DNA from: Corella eumyota
Lineage: Eukaryota; Chordata; Ascidiacea; Phlebobranchia; Corellidae
NCBI GenBank assembly: GCA_963082875.1
Contig: OY720102.1
Coordinates: 372,001-436,000, forward strand
Length of the DNA stretch: 64,000 nucleotides
Reading direction: 5' to 3'
Positions 25,376-35,781 of the stretch are shown here, in pieces (position 1 is the first letter of the stretch; each line of letters starts with the position of its first letter). The notes under the pieces were generated by a model. It was not told where the DNA came from. It ran no database searches and was given only the letters and a program-made list of their open reading frames with translations. Position numbers and translations under genes: made by a program.

Positions 25376-25409
25376 TTTGAAGTCCAACTTTTTTGGATTT
25401 TTGTAAATA

Positions 25410-26345
25410 AAACTAAACTAGATTTATTTGATAAATAAAATATGGTTCGAAATTATTTGATTATTTTTAACATAAATTTTTATAAATAAAAAAGATATGC
25501 ATAAACATTAACTAAGAATATTACATATCTTCGAATAAACAAACAAGCATTTATATATACTATACACACAAAACTAATATTTAACGCAGTTTTAAGTTGT
25601 TTATATCAGGATATAGATTATACCAAATTTTAAATTCCTAAAATTGATTTTTGATTTAAATTAAATAAACAAGCATTTAAATATGATAAACAATTGAAAC
25701 TTACTTTTCAAATATGTTTTTTAACTACTTATATTTTAAAATACATCATACCAAATTTTTAATGCTTAATATCGGACTTTAACTTTTAATCAACAAACAA
25801 GCATTTAAATATAATAAACAAACAAGAATTAATTTTTATTTCATTTTCAAGTTATAAATATTATAACATATAACTGACCAAAATTTAAAAACCTAATAAC
25901 AATCATCAAATTTAAATAAACAAACACCTATTAATTAGTAATTAGTGTCAAAAATTAAAATTTTAATTTATTTTTGAGTTACTAATATCATATTATACAA
26001 TTAACAAAAATTTTAAAAATTAACAACAACCTTTAAATTTAAATAAACAAACACTTATTAATTAGTATTTAGTGATTAAAAATTAAAATTTTAATTCAGT
26101 TTTGAGTTACTAATATCATGATATACAATTGACCAAGATTTGAAAAATTAATAACAACCTTTAAATTTTAATAAAGAAACACCCTTTAATTAGTAATTAG
26201 TAATAAAAATTAAAATTTTAATTCATTTTTGAGTTACTGATATCATAATATACAATTGACCAAGATTTAAAAAATAAATAACAAACTTTAAATTTTAATA
26301 AATAAACGCTTATTAATTAGTAATTAGTGATAATTAAATGTTGTA
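25410..26345. repeat. AT-rich tandem array 1, ~127-bp unit, about seven units
   Basis: The landmark AATAAACAAACA(A/C) recurs at about 25,540, 25,668, 25,795, 25,920, 26,046, 26,170 and 26,297. The right-hand units are well conserved (TTAATTAGTAATTAGTGATA, ATATACAATTGACCAAGATT) and the left-hand ones degenerate. The array is preceded by a head module containing ATGGTTCGAAATTATTTGAT. Confidence 0.8.
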
Positions 26346-26560
26346 AATAGGAGAATGAAAACATAATCTGATAATAAACAACATACTAAAATTTCAGATT
26401 TTGAAATTCTAAGGAACTAAAGATATCTTCTTTTAAAATTGGGACTAGAAAGAATAAAAATAATAATAATAAAAATAACTAGATTTATTTGATAAATAAA
26501 AAATGGTTCGAAATTATTTGATTATTTTTAAAATTAATCTTTATTGTAAATAAATTTATA
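26340..26560. repeat. Tail module plus second head module of the array family
   Basis: 26340-26475 (GAATGAAAACATAATCTGAT ... GGGACTAGAAAGAATAAAAA) recurs almost unchanged at 29310-29430 and diverged at 28850-28975, each time right after a 127-bp array. 26478-26560 repeats the head module of 25404-25490. Confidence 0.75.
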
Positions 26561-27143
26561 GACAAACATTGCCTAATTAAAAATATTAACTAAACTAATT
26601 AACCAAATATTACATGATCTTTTTTTTAATTATTACACTAACAAATAAAATTTTTTTAAATCTTTAGTTTTTATGGAATAAACAAGCATTTAAATATGAT
26701 AAATATGCATAAGTTAATTTTTTAACTCGTTTTTATGTAAATCATATCATTTAAATAACCCGCATATTCGATAAACAAGTTCTAGTTAAAAGCATTGGAA
26801 CTCATTGTTAAAATAGGAGAGGAAAAATACGCCAAAGCTTGTCAGCAAATAAATAACAATTTCATTTTAAATCAACATCAAAAACTGTTTGTTTATAAAA
26901 TTAAAGGTTAGCTTATGTGGATTTATCCAAAATAAGCTACAATTCTACATTATTGTGCCTTAAGAATTAATGGTCTGTTTTACTGTTAGAGTAAAAATCA
27001 ATTATTTTAAATTAGAAAATGTGTAAATCGAAACTGCAAATAATGTGATTGCCTTCGTTGAATCTGTCTTTTAAGTGAAAAAAATAATTTAACCATTTGA
27101 AATAAACAAGTTCCAATTAAAGTAATTAACCGAACTTGAAAGG

Positions 27144-27479
27144 CGGTTTAATAGTAGGCGTATGAATATAAATATGAAGGTTTAATAATAGGCTTATGAA
27201 TATGAATATGAAGGTTTAATAGTAGGCGTATGAGTATAAATATGAAGGTTTAACAGTAGGCGTATGAATATAAATATGAAGGTTTAACAGTAGGCGTATG
27301 AATATAAATATGAAGGTTTATTAGTAGGCGTTTGAATATAAATATGAAGGTTTAATAGTAGGCGTATGAATATAAATATGAAGGTTTAATAGTAGGCGTA
27401 TGAATATAAATATGAAGGTTTATTAGTAGGCGTATAAGTATAAATATGAAGGTTTATTAGTAGGCGTATGAGTATAAAT
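27144..27479. repeat. 34-bp minisatellite, about ten units
   Basis: The unit is GGTTTAATAGTAGGCGTATG followed by AATATAAATATGAA, with single-base variants between units. The array resumes at 27771 after a SINE. Confidence 0.95.
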
Positions 27480-27770
27480 CCGGCACTGTGGTGTAGTGGT
27501 AAGAACTCTTGCTACACCACACATGAGGTCGTGGGTTCAATTCCCACTGATCTCATGCTGTAGCGCCCTTAAGTAAGGCGCTATAAACAGTATGAACTCC
27601 TGCTGAGCCAGCACTTAATCAGCAGCATAATTATCGGGCAATTATAATCTATAATATCCCAAACTGCCACAGGCAATTCGAGACTGGGTCAGAGTAACTG
27701 ATGTTACTCTATGTTTAAGTCGCGCAGTCGACTATCCCACATCGAGGATAAAGATATATACAAAAAAAAA
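27480..27770 (+). mobile_element. tRNA-derived SINE inserted in the minisatellite
   Basis: A full-length plus-oriented copy with A-box, B-box (GGGTTCAATTCCC), body and A-run. It interrupts one minisatellite unit: AGTATAAAT lies on the left, and ATATGAAGG continues the unit after the A-tail. Confidence 0.93.
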
Positions 27771-27812
27771 ATATGAAGGTTTAATAGAAGGCGTATGAGT
27801 ATAAATATGACG
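27771..27812. repeat. Minisatellite remainder after the SINE
   Basis: The final 34-bp unit (GGTTTAATAGAAGGCGTATG) completes the interrupted array. Confidence 0.85.
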
Positions 27813-28280
27813 TCACTTGTAATAAAGTAATAAACCTATCCCTTTAAAGCCAAGGTTTTTTACAAATAAAACTGTTTATTAACACTTTGTTTCATATAAA
27901 AAGATTCTTGTAATTTACAAACAGTTTTTTTTTTGTAATCTAAAATAGAATAATTACAACTTATTTTCTAGATTTGCTTAGGTGCGTACTAATCTCATTA
28001 CGTAATGCTATATCGTTGCGATTCTTTTATAATTACATCACGAATTTTAACTACGTAAAAGCCGTGATAAAGTCCGAGTAGGGTTGTTTATTTACAACAA
28101 ATTTGTAAAGATAAACAAATGCTTTTGTTATTGATGATTAGACATCGTCTGGTCATTGAAAATTGTTATTTATTAACCATTACGTAAATTTTATTTTGAG
28201 AAATCTAGACCTAACCTAACCCAAGCCTTACCAATACATATTCTACATTAAAATTGATATTATTTTTTGCTATACAATTC
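27813..28280. other. Spacer, nothing recognised
   Basis: AT-rich sequence with no open frame, splice-bounded exon or repeat that I could recognise. Confidence 0.5.
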
Positions 28281-28850
28281 CATTCTCAATATTAAATTTG
28301 AATAAACAAACACCTATTAATTAGTATTTAGTGACAAAAATTATAATTTTAATTCATTTTTGAGTTACTAATATCATAATATACAATTGACCAAGATTTG
28401 AAAAATTAATAACAACCTTTAAATTTTAATAAAGAAACACCCTTTAATTAGTAAATAGTGATAAAAATTAAAATTTTAATTCATTTTTGAGTTACCAATA
28501 TCATAATATACAATTGACCAAGATTTAAAAAATTAACAACAACCTTTAAATTTTAATAAACAAACACCTATTAATAAGTAATTAGTGATAAAAATTAAAA
28601 TTTTAATTCATTTTTGTGTTTGTAATATCATGATATACAATTGACCAAGATTTAAAAAGTTAATAACAACCTTTAAATTTTAATAAACAAACACCTATTA
28701 ATAAGTAATTAGTAATAAAAATTAAAATTTTAATTCATTTTTGTGTTTGTAATATCATGATATACAATTGACCAAGATTTAAAAAAATAATAACAACCTT
28801 TAAATTTTAATAAACAAACACCTATTAATTAGTAATTAGTGATATTTAAA
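28280..28850. repeat. AT-rich tandem array 2, ~127-bp unit, ~4.5 units
   Basis: Conserved units with AATAAACAAACACCTATTAA landmarks near 28,302, 28,428, 28,556, 28,682 and 28,808. The two central units share private variants (ATTCATTTTTGTGTTTGTAA), indicating local duplication. Confidence 0.85.
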
Positions 28851-28975
28851 TGTCGTAAATAAGAGGTTTGCGATTCGTTGGGATAATAACAAACATACTA
28901 AAAATTAAGAACTTTTAGTTTTAAAGAACAAAAGTTATCGTCTTTCAAAATTCGTCAAATAAGAATAAAAACAAT
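28850..28975. repeat. Diverged tail module after array 2
   Basis: Alignable with the tail modules at 26340 and 29310 (GTAAATAAGAG, ATAATAACAAACATACTAAA, ATCGTCTTTCAAAATT) but with many substitutions. Confidence 0.55.
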
Positions 28976-29009
28976 AAACATTAACTAAGAATATTACATA
29001 CCTTTGATT

Positions 29010-29310
29010 TTTAATTTACAAACCAGCATTTAATATAACAAACAAACAAGAATAATTTTTTAATTATCTTTAAATTTTAAATATAATAAGATATAACCGA
29101 CCAAAATTTAAAAACCTAATATCAATCTTTAAATTTGAATAAACAAACACTTATTAATTAGTAATTAGTGATAAAAATTAAAATTTTAATTCATTTTTTA
29201 GTTACCAATATCATGATATACAATTGACCAAGATTTTAAAAATTAATAACAACCTTTAAATTTTAATAAATAAACACTTATTAATTAGTAATTAGTGATA
29301 ATTAAATGTT
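29010..29310. repeat. AT-rich tandem array 3, ~2.3 units
   Basis: Units match array 1, with landmarks near 29,035, 29,138 and 29,266. A nearly unchanged copy of the tail module follows. Confidence 0.8.
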
Positions 29311-29430
29311 GTAAATAAGAGAATGAAAACATAATCTGATAATAAACAACATACTAAAATTTCAGATTTTTAAATTCTAAGGAACTAAAGATATCTTCTT
29401 TCAAAATTGGGACTAGAAAGAATAAAAATA
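29310..29430. repeat. Tail module after array 3
   Basis: A near-identical copy of 26340-26475 (GAGAATGAAAACATAATCTG, TAAGGAACTAAAGATATCTT). Confidence 0.8.
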
Positions 29431-29431
29431 A

Positions 29432-29479
<48 letters not shown>

Positions 29480-29482
29480 GTA
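29428..29482. repeat. (AAT)n microsatellite
   Basis: An expanded ATA/AAT trinucleotide run at the end of the tail module. The 26,460 copy has only a short version, so the run has grown or shrunk independently. Confidence 0.95.
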
Positions 29483-29837
29483 TAATGACAATAACAATAT
29501 GTTTCGAAATCTAAGATTTCGAACCATAATTAATAAAATTAACCTAAATTAAATAAATTTAAAACAATTTTTTTTAGAAATTGACGTAACTAAACTTTTA
29601 TTTAATTATTTAATTAAGCCACATTACTATCCAATAATAATAGATTAAGGCTTAACATAAATTAATTATTGAAAGATTTAGTCATATTCTTGTATCATTC
29701 AACAACCAAAGAAAACTTGGTATATAATTAAAAAATTTGCCCAAAATAAACGAATTGCTAAAAATATTTAATTTTTAAACCTGATTTAAATATAATAAAT
29801 TACGTTCCAAAAAGCTATGTTTTTAAAAAATATGTTA

Positions 29838-29968
29838 ACTATAATTGCCCGATAATTAGGCTGCTAATTGGTTTTAGACTAATCAGTTCATACCGTTGAT
29901 GGCACCTTACTCAAGGGCGCTTCATCATGAGGGCAGTGGGAGTTGAACCGAAGACCTCTTGTATATCC
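29838..29968 (-). mobile_element. tRNA-derived SINE fragment
   Basis: A minus-oriented central and head portion (ATAATTGCCCGATAATTAGG, ACTCAAGGGCGCTTCATCAT, B-box complement). The ends are missing. Confidence 0.75.
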
Positions 29969-29969
29969 C

Positions 29970-30692
29970 AGATATGCGCGAAATAGTTGATATGCTTATT
30001 CAGGATATGTGCTTTACATCTATTTTTAAGCAGTTTATTAATTTTTTCTTATGTATATGGTAAGTCACTCTTACAACCCTTAGAGCAGTAGTAAGCAAAT
30101 AGAAAGGTTAGATATTTAAATTATATGATCGGGCACGCTAATGTTCTATTAGTGTCAAAGGTCACCTGACTTATGTATGTCAGTTTAAGAGCATATCGGG
30201 CATATTCACCAGATTAAGCTTATTGGCCATAAACATTTTGGCCATATCGACTATGCCCATTTTCAAGACACCCTGCGTAGTCTTACCAAATTATAATTTA
30301 AAAAAAATGTTGTCCTAAATAAAATTTTCACTTAACAAAATTTGATATAGTTTAAATATGTATTATAAATATGATTTAGGATTTCCACAAACAAAGTTTT
30401 ATTTATTGCACCATCCTCTAAAACATAATTTCAACCATTTTTAAATAACTCCAAAAACAAAACAACCATTAATATAAAACATCAACCATTTGCTCTTTGA
30501 TTTACAAACATAATTACTTAAAAAAACACCAAAAATATTGCAATAAAATGCACCGGACAATGCACAAGATACTATCTGTATGAGAAGACATAATATGATT
30601 TTGTAAACAACAATTTAACTTATTTTGAGCTAAATTTTCTCTAAATATTTGTGTATCGGAGAATGTTGTGTATGTACGGTGTTAAAGTGTTG
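29970..30692. other. Spacer upstream of the CNIH4 3' end
   Basis: 29,970-30,280 contains repeated phrases such as CGGGCATATTC and TTGGCCATA that recall 24,290-24,330. The rest is plain AT-rich DNA with no gene seen. Confidence 0.4.
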
Positions 30693-32620
30693 TTATGATG
30701 GGGTTAAAGTTGCTGAATCGGTGACTAGCATGGCATAGATGAAACTAAAAAAATAAAATAAAAATTTAATTAAATACCAATACATTTTTAGATCCTGCAG
30801 AATACCTAACTTTAATAAATAAAATAACATCGTTGAATGTAATTATTATTTTTTTTTGTATATATTTTTATCCTCGATGTGGGAAAGTCGAATGCACAGC
30901 TTAAACATAGAGTAACATCAGTTACCTCGACCCAGTCTCGAGTTGCCTGTGGCAGTTTGGGATATTATAGATTATAATTGCCCGGTAATGCTGATTAAGT
31001 GCTGACTCAGCAGGAGTTCATACCGTTTATGGCGCCTTACTTAAAGGCGTTACAGCATGAGAGCAGTGGGGATTGAACCCACGACCTCAAGGTGGTGTAG
31101 CAAGTGTTCTTACCACTACACCACGCTGCCGGTGTATATATCATATGTATGTTCAATTTATAAGCCTTTTAAATAGAAAAAAATTCCATTTGTGGTGAAA
31201 GGGTAAATAATCGTGGACAAATATTAGTCAATAGTTATGACCATATTACAACAATTAAATTACTAACTGCAGTTAAATTTAATAGCTACTATTTTTTATA
31301 ATACAAATACTAACAACAAGTCTAAAAATATATATATATACATTGGTCATATTTTGTTACAATCCCTATTTTGTAATGTGCTGTATGCTTCAACATAATA
31401 TCGAAAAAATCAAATTAAATAACCCAATATTATTTAAATCAACTTTAATAAAATAAACCCAAATTAAAGTTTTTTACTTACTAGTATAAGTAGACAAAAA
31501 AGAACAAAATATAATAAGCCAGTTTAAACATTGATTCCTTCATAAAGGTTTTTAACAATCCTCTATTGTGAATTTCTGTTGGGTCATAAAGACCAATGTT
31601 ACCTCTGGATAATTTTAAATACCTGAAACAAATTAAATTTTCAAGATTTAGTTTATTATTTTTTAGTTATATAAATAAAATTTTTTTAAGTTCAAAAATT
31701 AACATTAAAAACATTTTTTTTATATTTATTTATCTTCGATGTGGAAAGGTCGACTTCATGACCTAAACATAGAGTAACATTTGTTATCCCGACCCAGTCT
31801 TGAGTTGCCTTTAGCAGTTTAGGATATTATTGATTATAATTAATGATAATTAAGCTGCTAATTGGTTTTTAGCTAAGGCAGAAATTATATTGTTGCTTCA
31901 GCATAAAAGCAGTGGAAATCCAACCCCAGACTTTATGTAGTAAAGCATAATAATCCACCTGTAAATGATTTTATAATTTTAACAATATCTTGCAATCCAA
32001 AACTAACCTGTTTGCTAAAAACAAAGCCAACGGGAGATTAACAAGAAATAAAATCCAGTGGCCTGAGAACAGAAGTAGTAACCCTACAACACAAGTCGCC
32101 ACAACTTCTGGCAACACCCACCGGTTCAACCTCTCACAACATGCCGAAGCGTTCAAATAATCACATTCTAGATCTGATAAAGTGATTATCTGTTGGGTAG
32201 GAATCGGTTAAAGAAAAAAACAAGTTCTTAAATTATTTAAAGTTTAATTTATGATATTTTTGGTGTTGTTTTTTAAATACTTACATAAACATAATTTACA
32301 CGAATCTATTAAATTTAATGAACCCAACTTAGTATTAAGATATACTAGTATACTAGTTTAAAATACTTTATATTATTGTTTAAGATACTTTAAAACTTTA
32401 TATTATTGTCAGTTAATGAACTAAATAATTGTCAAATTCATGGTAAAAAAGTTAAAATCACATTTAAACATTACTTTAACATTTTTACCGCTTATAAACT
32501 AACCAACCGTTAGACAATTAAACAATATCATTAAAAACAAAAGGATACGAAATACACTGAGAGGAACAACATGATAGCGCTGTCGCATAATGCCAGTGCC
32601 AGTAAAAAAACCTCGCTCAT
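30693..32620 (-). CDS. CNIH4: Cornichon homologue 4, ER export cargo receptor
   Basis: Four exons: 32549-32620 (ATG at 32620), 32008-32189, 31482-31622, 30693-30744 (stop); 148 residues against 139 in human. The frame reads [61 protein letters not shown] and a last hydrophobic segment [20 protein letters not shown]. These match human CNIH4 ([37 protein letters not shown]). Cornichons are multi-pass ER/early-Golgi proteins that recruit membrane cargo, including GPCRs for CNIH4, to COPII vesicles. CNIH4-type, not CNIH1-3, because the extra loop of CNIH2/3 is absent and the CC-x-x-LN block matches CNIH4. Two SINEs lie in introns. Confidence 0.95.
30846..31133 (-). mobile_element. tRNA-derived SINE in last CNIH4 intron
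   Basis: Near full length, minus orientation: TTATCCTCGATGTGGGAAAG, the shared body, and the head complement ending CACGCTGCCGG. A short deletion lies in the middle. Confidence 0.9.
31711..31958 (-). mobile_element. tRNA-derived SINE, diverged, in CNIH4 intron
   Basis: Minus-oriented, with ATCTTCGATGTGGAAAGGTC, TCTTGAGTTGCC and GATTATAATTAATGATAAT. The head is decayed. Confidence 0.75.
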
Positions 32621-32915
32621 AATTATTCAACTAATTAACAAAAACTATAATATTTTGGTTATGACGTAATATGTACGGTTGATTGAACTTTTATGTTCAT
32701 AATTGTTTATCCTCTACAGTTTAATTATTTATTTATCCCCGATGTGGGAAAGTCGAAAGTTAAGTTGACTTTGCTAGTTTGGGATATTTTAGATTATAAT
32801 AGCATCGTTTCTAGCCTAAGGACACTACAACATTGAAGCAGCGGGTATCGAACCCATCACCGCACGTAGTACAAATATTCAATTTTTTGAAATTGATTTA
32901 AAAAACAAAACTTAG
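32621..32915. other. CNIH4 5' flank with SINE fragment
   Basis: A short upstream region of CNIH4. 32,722-32,880 is a decayed minus-oriented SINE (CCCCGATGTGGGAAAGTCGA, B-box complement GGGTATCGAACCCATCACC). Confidence 0.6.
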
Positions 32916-33228
32916 TTGCATTATATATTTTTAAACAACAAAATAATAGAAATCTATTTTTAAATACAAAGAAAAATATTACTCACAATTTCAAATTAAT
33001 TTCTAATAAATTATTTTAAGAAATAAGTTATCGAAAAACCAAAGTATATATATGTTTATACATATATTTTGCAAAAAACAAAACAGTTATTTATAATACA
33101 CAACCACATTTTTCTTCTTAACTTTAAAACACGAAATGAAAACCAATATTCGAGCAAATAAACCTTAAAAAACAATTTTCGAAAATGTTTTGAAAAAAAA
33201 ACTCGTCCCTATATAAATCATGCAACTA

Positions 33229-33322
33229 AATAACATTGTTGTATTTTTGAGATTTGTTATAAGTTTAACACTGTTGTATTTTTGAGATTTGTTATAAGTT
33301 TAACAGTGTTGTATTTTTGAGA
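33229..33322. repeat. 38-bp tandem repeat, ~2.5 units
   Basis: TGTTGTATTTTTGAGATTTG followed by TTATAAGTTTAACA is repeated directly upstream of peptide gene 1. It is absent from the right duplication unit. Confidence 0.85.
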
Positions 33323-33489
33323 AGATTTTTTGAACTTTTATAAAGCGGCCTATAAATTATTTAACTAAAATAACACTTTTGTTATTTGTGAAATTTGTGC
33401 AAAGTTTAAGACTACATATTAAGTAATTTACCAAATATAGTATAAATATTTATTTACTAAATATACAGCTATAGTTTATAAAAAGTATA

Positions 33490-33500
33490 GTTTATAAAAA
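33490..33500 (+). promoter_or_regulatory. TATA-like box of peptide gene 1
   Basis: TTTATAAAAAG lies ~15-25 bases before the ATG, and a second identical box lies just upstream at about 33,474. The sister gene has the same box at the same distance. The very short 5' leader is inferred. Confidence 0.45.
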
Positions 33501-33514
33501 GTACACGCAAGAAA

Positions 33515-34038
33515 ATGAAGTTGATTTTGTTGGTTTGTTTTGTTGGTTTGTTTCAACTATGTTATGGCCAATGTAAGTTGCTGCAAGTTTTAAAGACTTA
33601 AACCATTTTGTCTTAAAACGTTTCAAAACATGACAGAAATAATAATTATTAAACTTTTTAGACCCCTGGACCACCTGGAACCCCTGGACCACCACCTCGA
33701 CCCCTTGGACCCCCTGGAACCCGTGGGGGAAATACAGAAGATCAGTGGCGGATCAAATGGGTAAAAACTTTGACTAATATTTAAAGAGAAAACGAACAAA
33801 TGTGTATAACATTTTTTTTGCGTATTAACAAGTTAAAATAGATCACACTATAGACCATAAATTATAGAAACAACAACTGTAACTTTTTCAGTTTAATTTA
33901 GTATCTTAAAATTACGATTATTTTAAAGTTACTTTTCCGATATGTTTAGAATGGAAAAGCAGTCAAAATAGTGTGGAAAAAAAATCAATTGCAGAGAAAA
34001 TTTGGAACAGAATTAGAGGCAAAACGGTTTATCCATAA
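33515..34038 (+). CDS. Secreted Trp-rich peptide precursor 1 (family not recognised)
   Basis: Three exons: 33515-33572, 33662-33760, 33950-34038; 81 residues. Exon 1 is a textbook signal peptide (MKLILLVCFVGLFQLCYG) with likely cleavage before Q-Y. The mature N-terminal part is Trp/Pro/Thr-rich (YPWTTWNPW, STPWTPWNPWGK), then RR, a hydrophilic spacer (SVADQMEWKSSQNSVE), KK, and a basic amphipathic C-terminus SIAEKIWNRIRGKTVYP. The RR and KK pairs and the PWGK (possible amidation) look like prohormone or antimicrobial precursor processing sites; this function is inferred. The frame is supported by the sister gene at 35782, which keeps the same spliced frame. AATAAA lies at 34117. It lies opposite and between CNIH4 and GPANK1. 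Confidence 0.75.
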
Positions 34039-34116
34039 GCATAGAAGCAAACGAAGATATAAAATGCTGATTATAAAGCAATAATGTTGTTTTGTACTTA
34101 AACTCTATGAATAACA

Positions 34117-34122
34117 AATAAA
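34117..34122 (+). terminator. Poly(A) signal of peptide gene 1
   Basis: AATAAA lies 79 bases after the stop codon and is also present at the equivalent place in the sister copy. Confidence 0.6.
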
Positions 34123-34283
34123 ATATCTTCTAAAACAAAATTTTAATTTTTTTTTTAAATTCAACTAATTTGGAGTCATTGATAAAAAGTTTAAATAAAA
34201 TTTTATTTTATATTTTAAATAAGAAAACGGCAATTTACAATAAACAAAATAGAGCCTAAAATAAAAATTAAATAAATAAAAAT

Positions 34284-35090
34284 TTAATGAAATTGTCTCC
34301 GAAAATCGATTTCCATTTCTTTTAAACGTTTTTCTTTCTTTTTTCGCTTTTTTTTATTAATTTTTTCAACATTTTTAACGGCATTTTTATCGAAACTCGC
34401 AAAATGAGTAACCCTGAATGACCCACTAGTGGTAGAACCTAAACATCCCCTGTTTGACCTCAATTTAATCTTAATCGGGTACTTGTTACCGTCCATATTG
34501 GGTCCTAACCCACTAACCCCGTCCCAGCCATCTTTACGCAACATTTTATAACCCCGGTTACTGGGGTTAAGGTAGAAATATGACGTTGAAGGAAATTCCC
34601 CATTTTGTTGCCGATGCGAGAACCGGTGAAGCACAGAGGTCATGTGACCTGCATCAATTGTGTAGTCACAATGACAAACATCACACCAAACTTTTTCTTT
34701 TTTCATAAATTGTTCGGCGAGATCTTTGGCACTTTCGAAAGCGTGTGATTTTACGAATGACTTTTTATGGATGAGTAAGTTTGCAATGTCGTAGCAACCG
34801 CTCATGCATGCAAGGTCGTCCGCGTCATAACCACTTCCATCATACTAAAACGTTTAAACAAAAATTTTAAAAATTTTGTCGCAATTTTTAAACTTTTTAA
34901 CATTTTTTTTTTTTTAATTTTTTTCCTAATCAATGTAATTATTTTTAAGTTGGTGTTAAATTAATTAAATGTAGAAGGAAATATACCAAATATAAACAAG
35001 AAATTAAAATATTTCCAATCTTTTTAAAACACAAAATAATTTAATTTTAAATTCATAAAACTGACCTCGTTCTCCCACTCTGCTCCTTAA
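34284..35090 (-). pseudogene. Truncated GPANK1 duplicate (G-patch exon)
   Basis: Exon 34284-34844 is open for 187 codons (second ankyrin repeat, C-x-x-C-containing block, G-patch, Lys-rich tail) and nearly identical to 36532-37092. Differences cluster near KIKLRSNRGCLG versus KTKLRTNRECLG. Only the last ~25 bases of exon 1 remain (35065-35090); the first ~150 codons are missing because the duplication breakpoint lies there. An internal ATG at 34805 could start a 173-residue product with an intact G-patch. Whether it is expressed is unknown, but the unbroken frame means the duplication is recent or the product is retained. Confidence 0.8.
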
Positions 35091-35628
35091 ATTAAAAGAA
35101 AATTTTTTTGTTGCATTTTTTTAAACAACGAAATAATAAAAATCTATTTTTAAATACAAAGAAAAATATTACTCACAATTTCAAATTAATTTCTAATAAA
35201 CTATTTAAAGAAATAAGTTATCGAAAAACCAAAGTATATATATGTTTATATATATATTTTGCAAAAAACAAAACAGTTATTTATAATACACAACCACATT
35301 TTTCTTCTTAACTTTAAAAAACGAAATGATGACTAATATTCAAGCAAATAAACCTTAAAAAACAATTTTCGGAAATGTTTTGAAAAAAAAAACTCGTCCC
35401 TATAAATATACAGCTTGTATATTTAGTAAATAATGGAGGTTATTTATCGTTTAATTTTTATCTTTTTAATAGTACCAAAACGTAAACTTCTAAAAGATAA
35501 GTAAAGTGCTAACTTAAGCGTGGGCCGGCGTTGTTTTAATGTTTATACAAAACATAACTCATGTGAGTTAAAACCAATCAGCAAGAGCAAATATGCGAAA
35601 GGCTACTCAAGACAGATTCCTAAGATAA

Positions 35629-35781
35629 GGGAGTTGTTATACTGGTTAAACTCCTAGTATATCTAGTTATACTGGTTAAACTACTAACACGTATGCTTAG
35701 TTTAAAACCCTCAACAGTTTTATATTAACCACCATTTGAAGATTAAACGCAAGGAAGTTTATAAAAAGCACTCAAAGAAGA
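35629..35781 (+). promoter_or_regulatory. Promoter of peptide gene 2, shared with LU gene
   Basis: TAAGATAAGGGAGTTG, TATACTGGTTAAACT, ACTAACACGTATGCTTAG and TTTAAAACCCTCA recur in the same order at 40,768-40,840 before the LU-domain gene. A TATA-like GTTTATAAAAAGCA is at 35757-35770. Confidence 0.6.

Larger units (their letters stand above)
32916..35100. repeat. Tandem segmental duplication, left unit
   Basis: It starts at TTGCATTATATATTTTTAAA (partner near 35111), continues through peptide gene 1 (partner 35782) and the GPANK1 3' exon (partner 36532), and ends inside a remnant of GPANK1 exon 1 (partner 37675). The offset is ~2.2-2.27 kb. Spacer between the leading block and the peptide gene differs between units. 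Confidence 0.9.

Noticed and set aside
27144-27480. Possible CRISPR-like array
   Set aside because: Repeats are contiguous without unique spacers and the genome is animal; it is a minisatellite.
33662-33760. Collagen-like Gly-Pro-Pro reading frame in exon 2 of peptide gene 1
   Set aside because: Another frame reads like PGPPGTPGPP, but exon 1 ends in phase 1 and splices into the Trp-rich frame. The sister gene keeps only the Trp-rich frame open through this exon.
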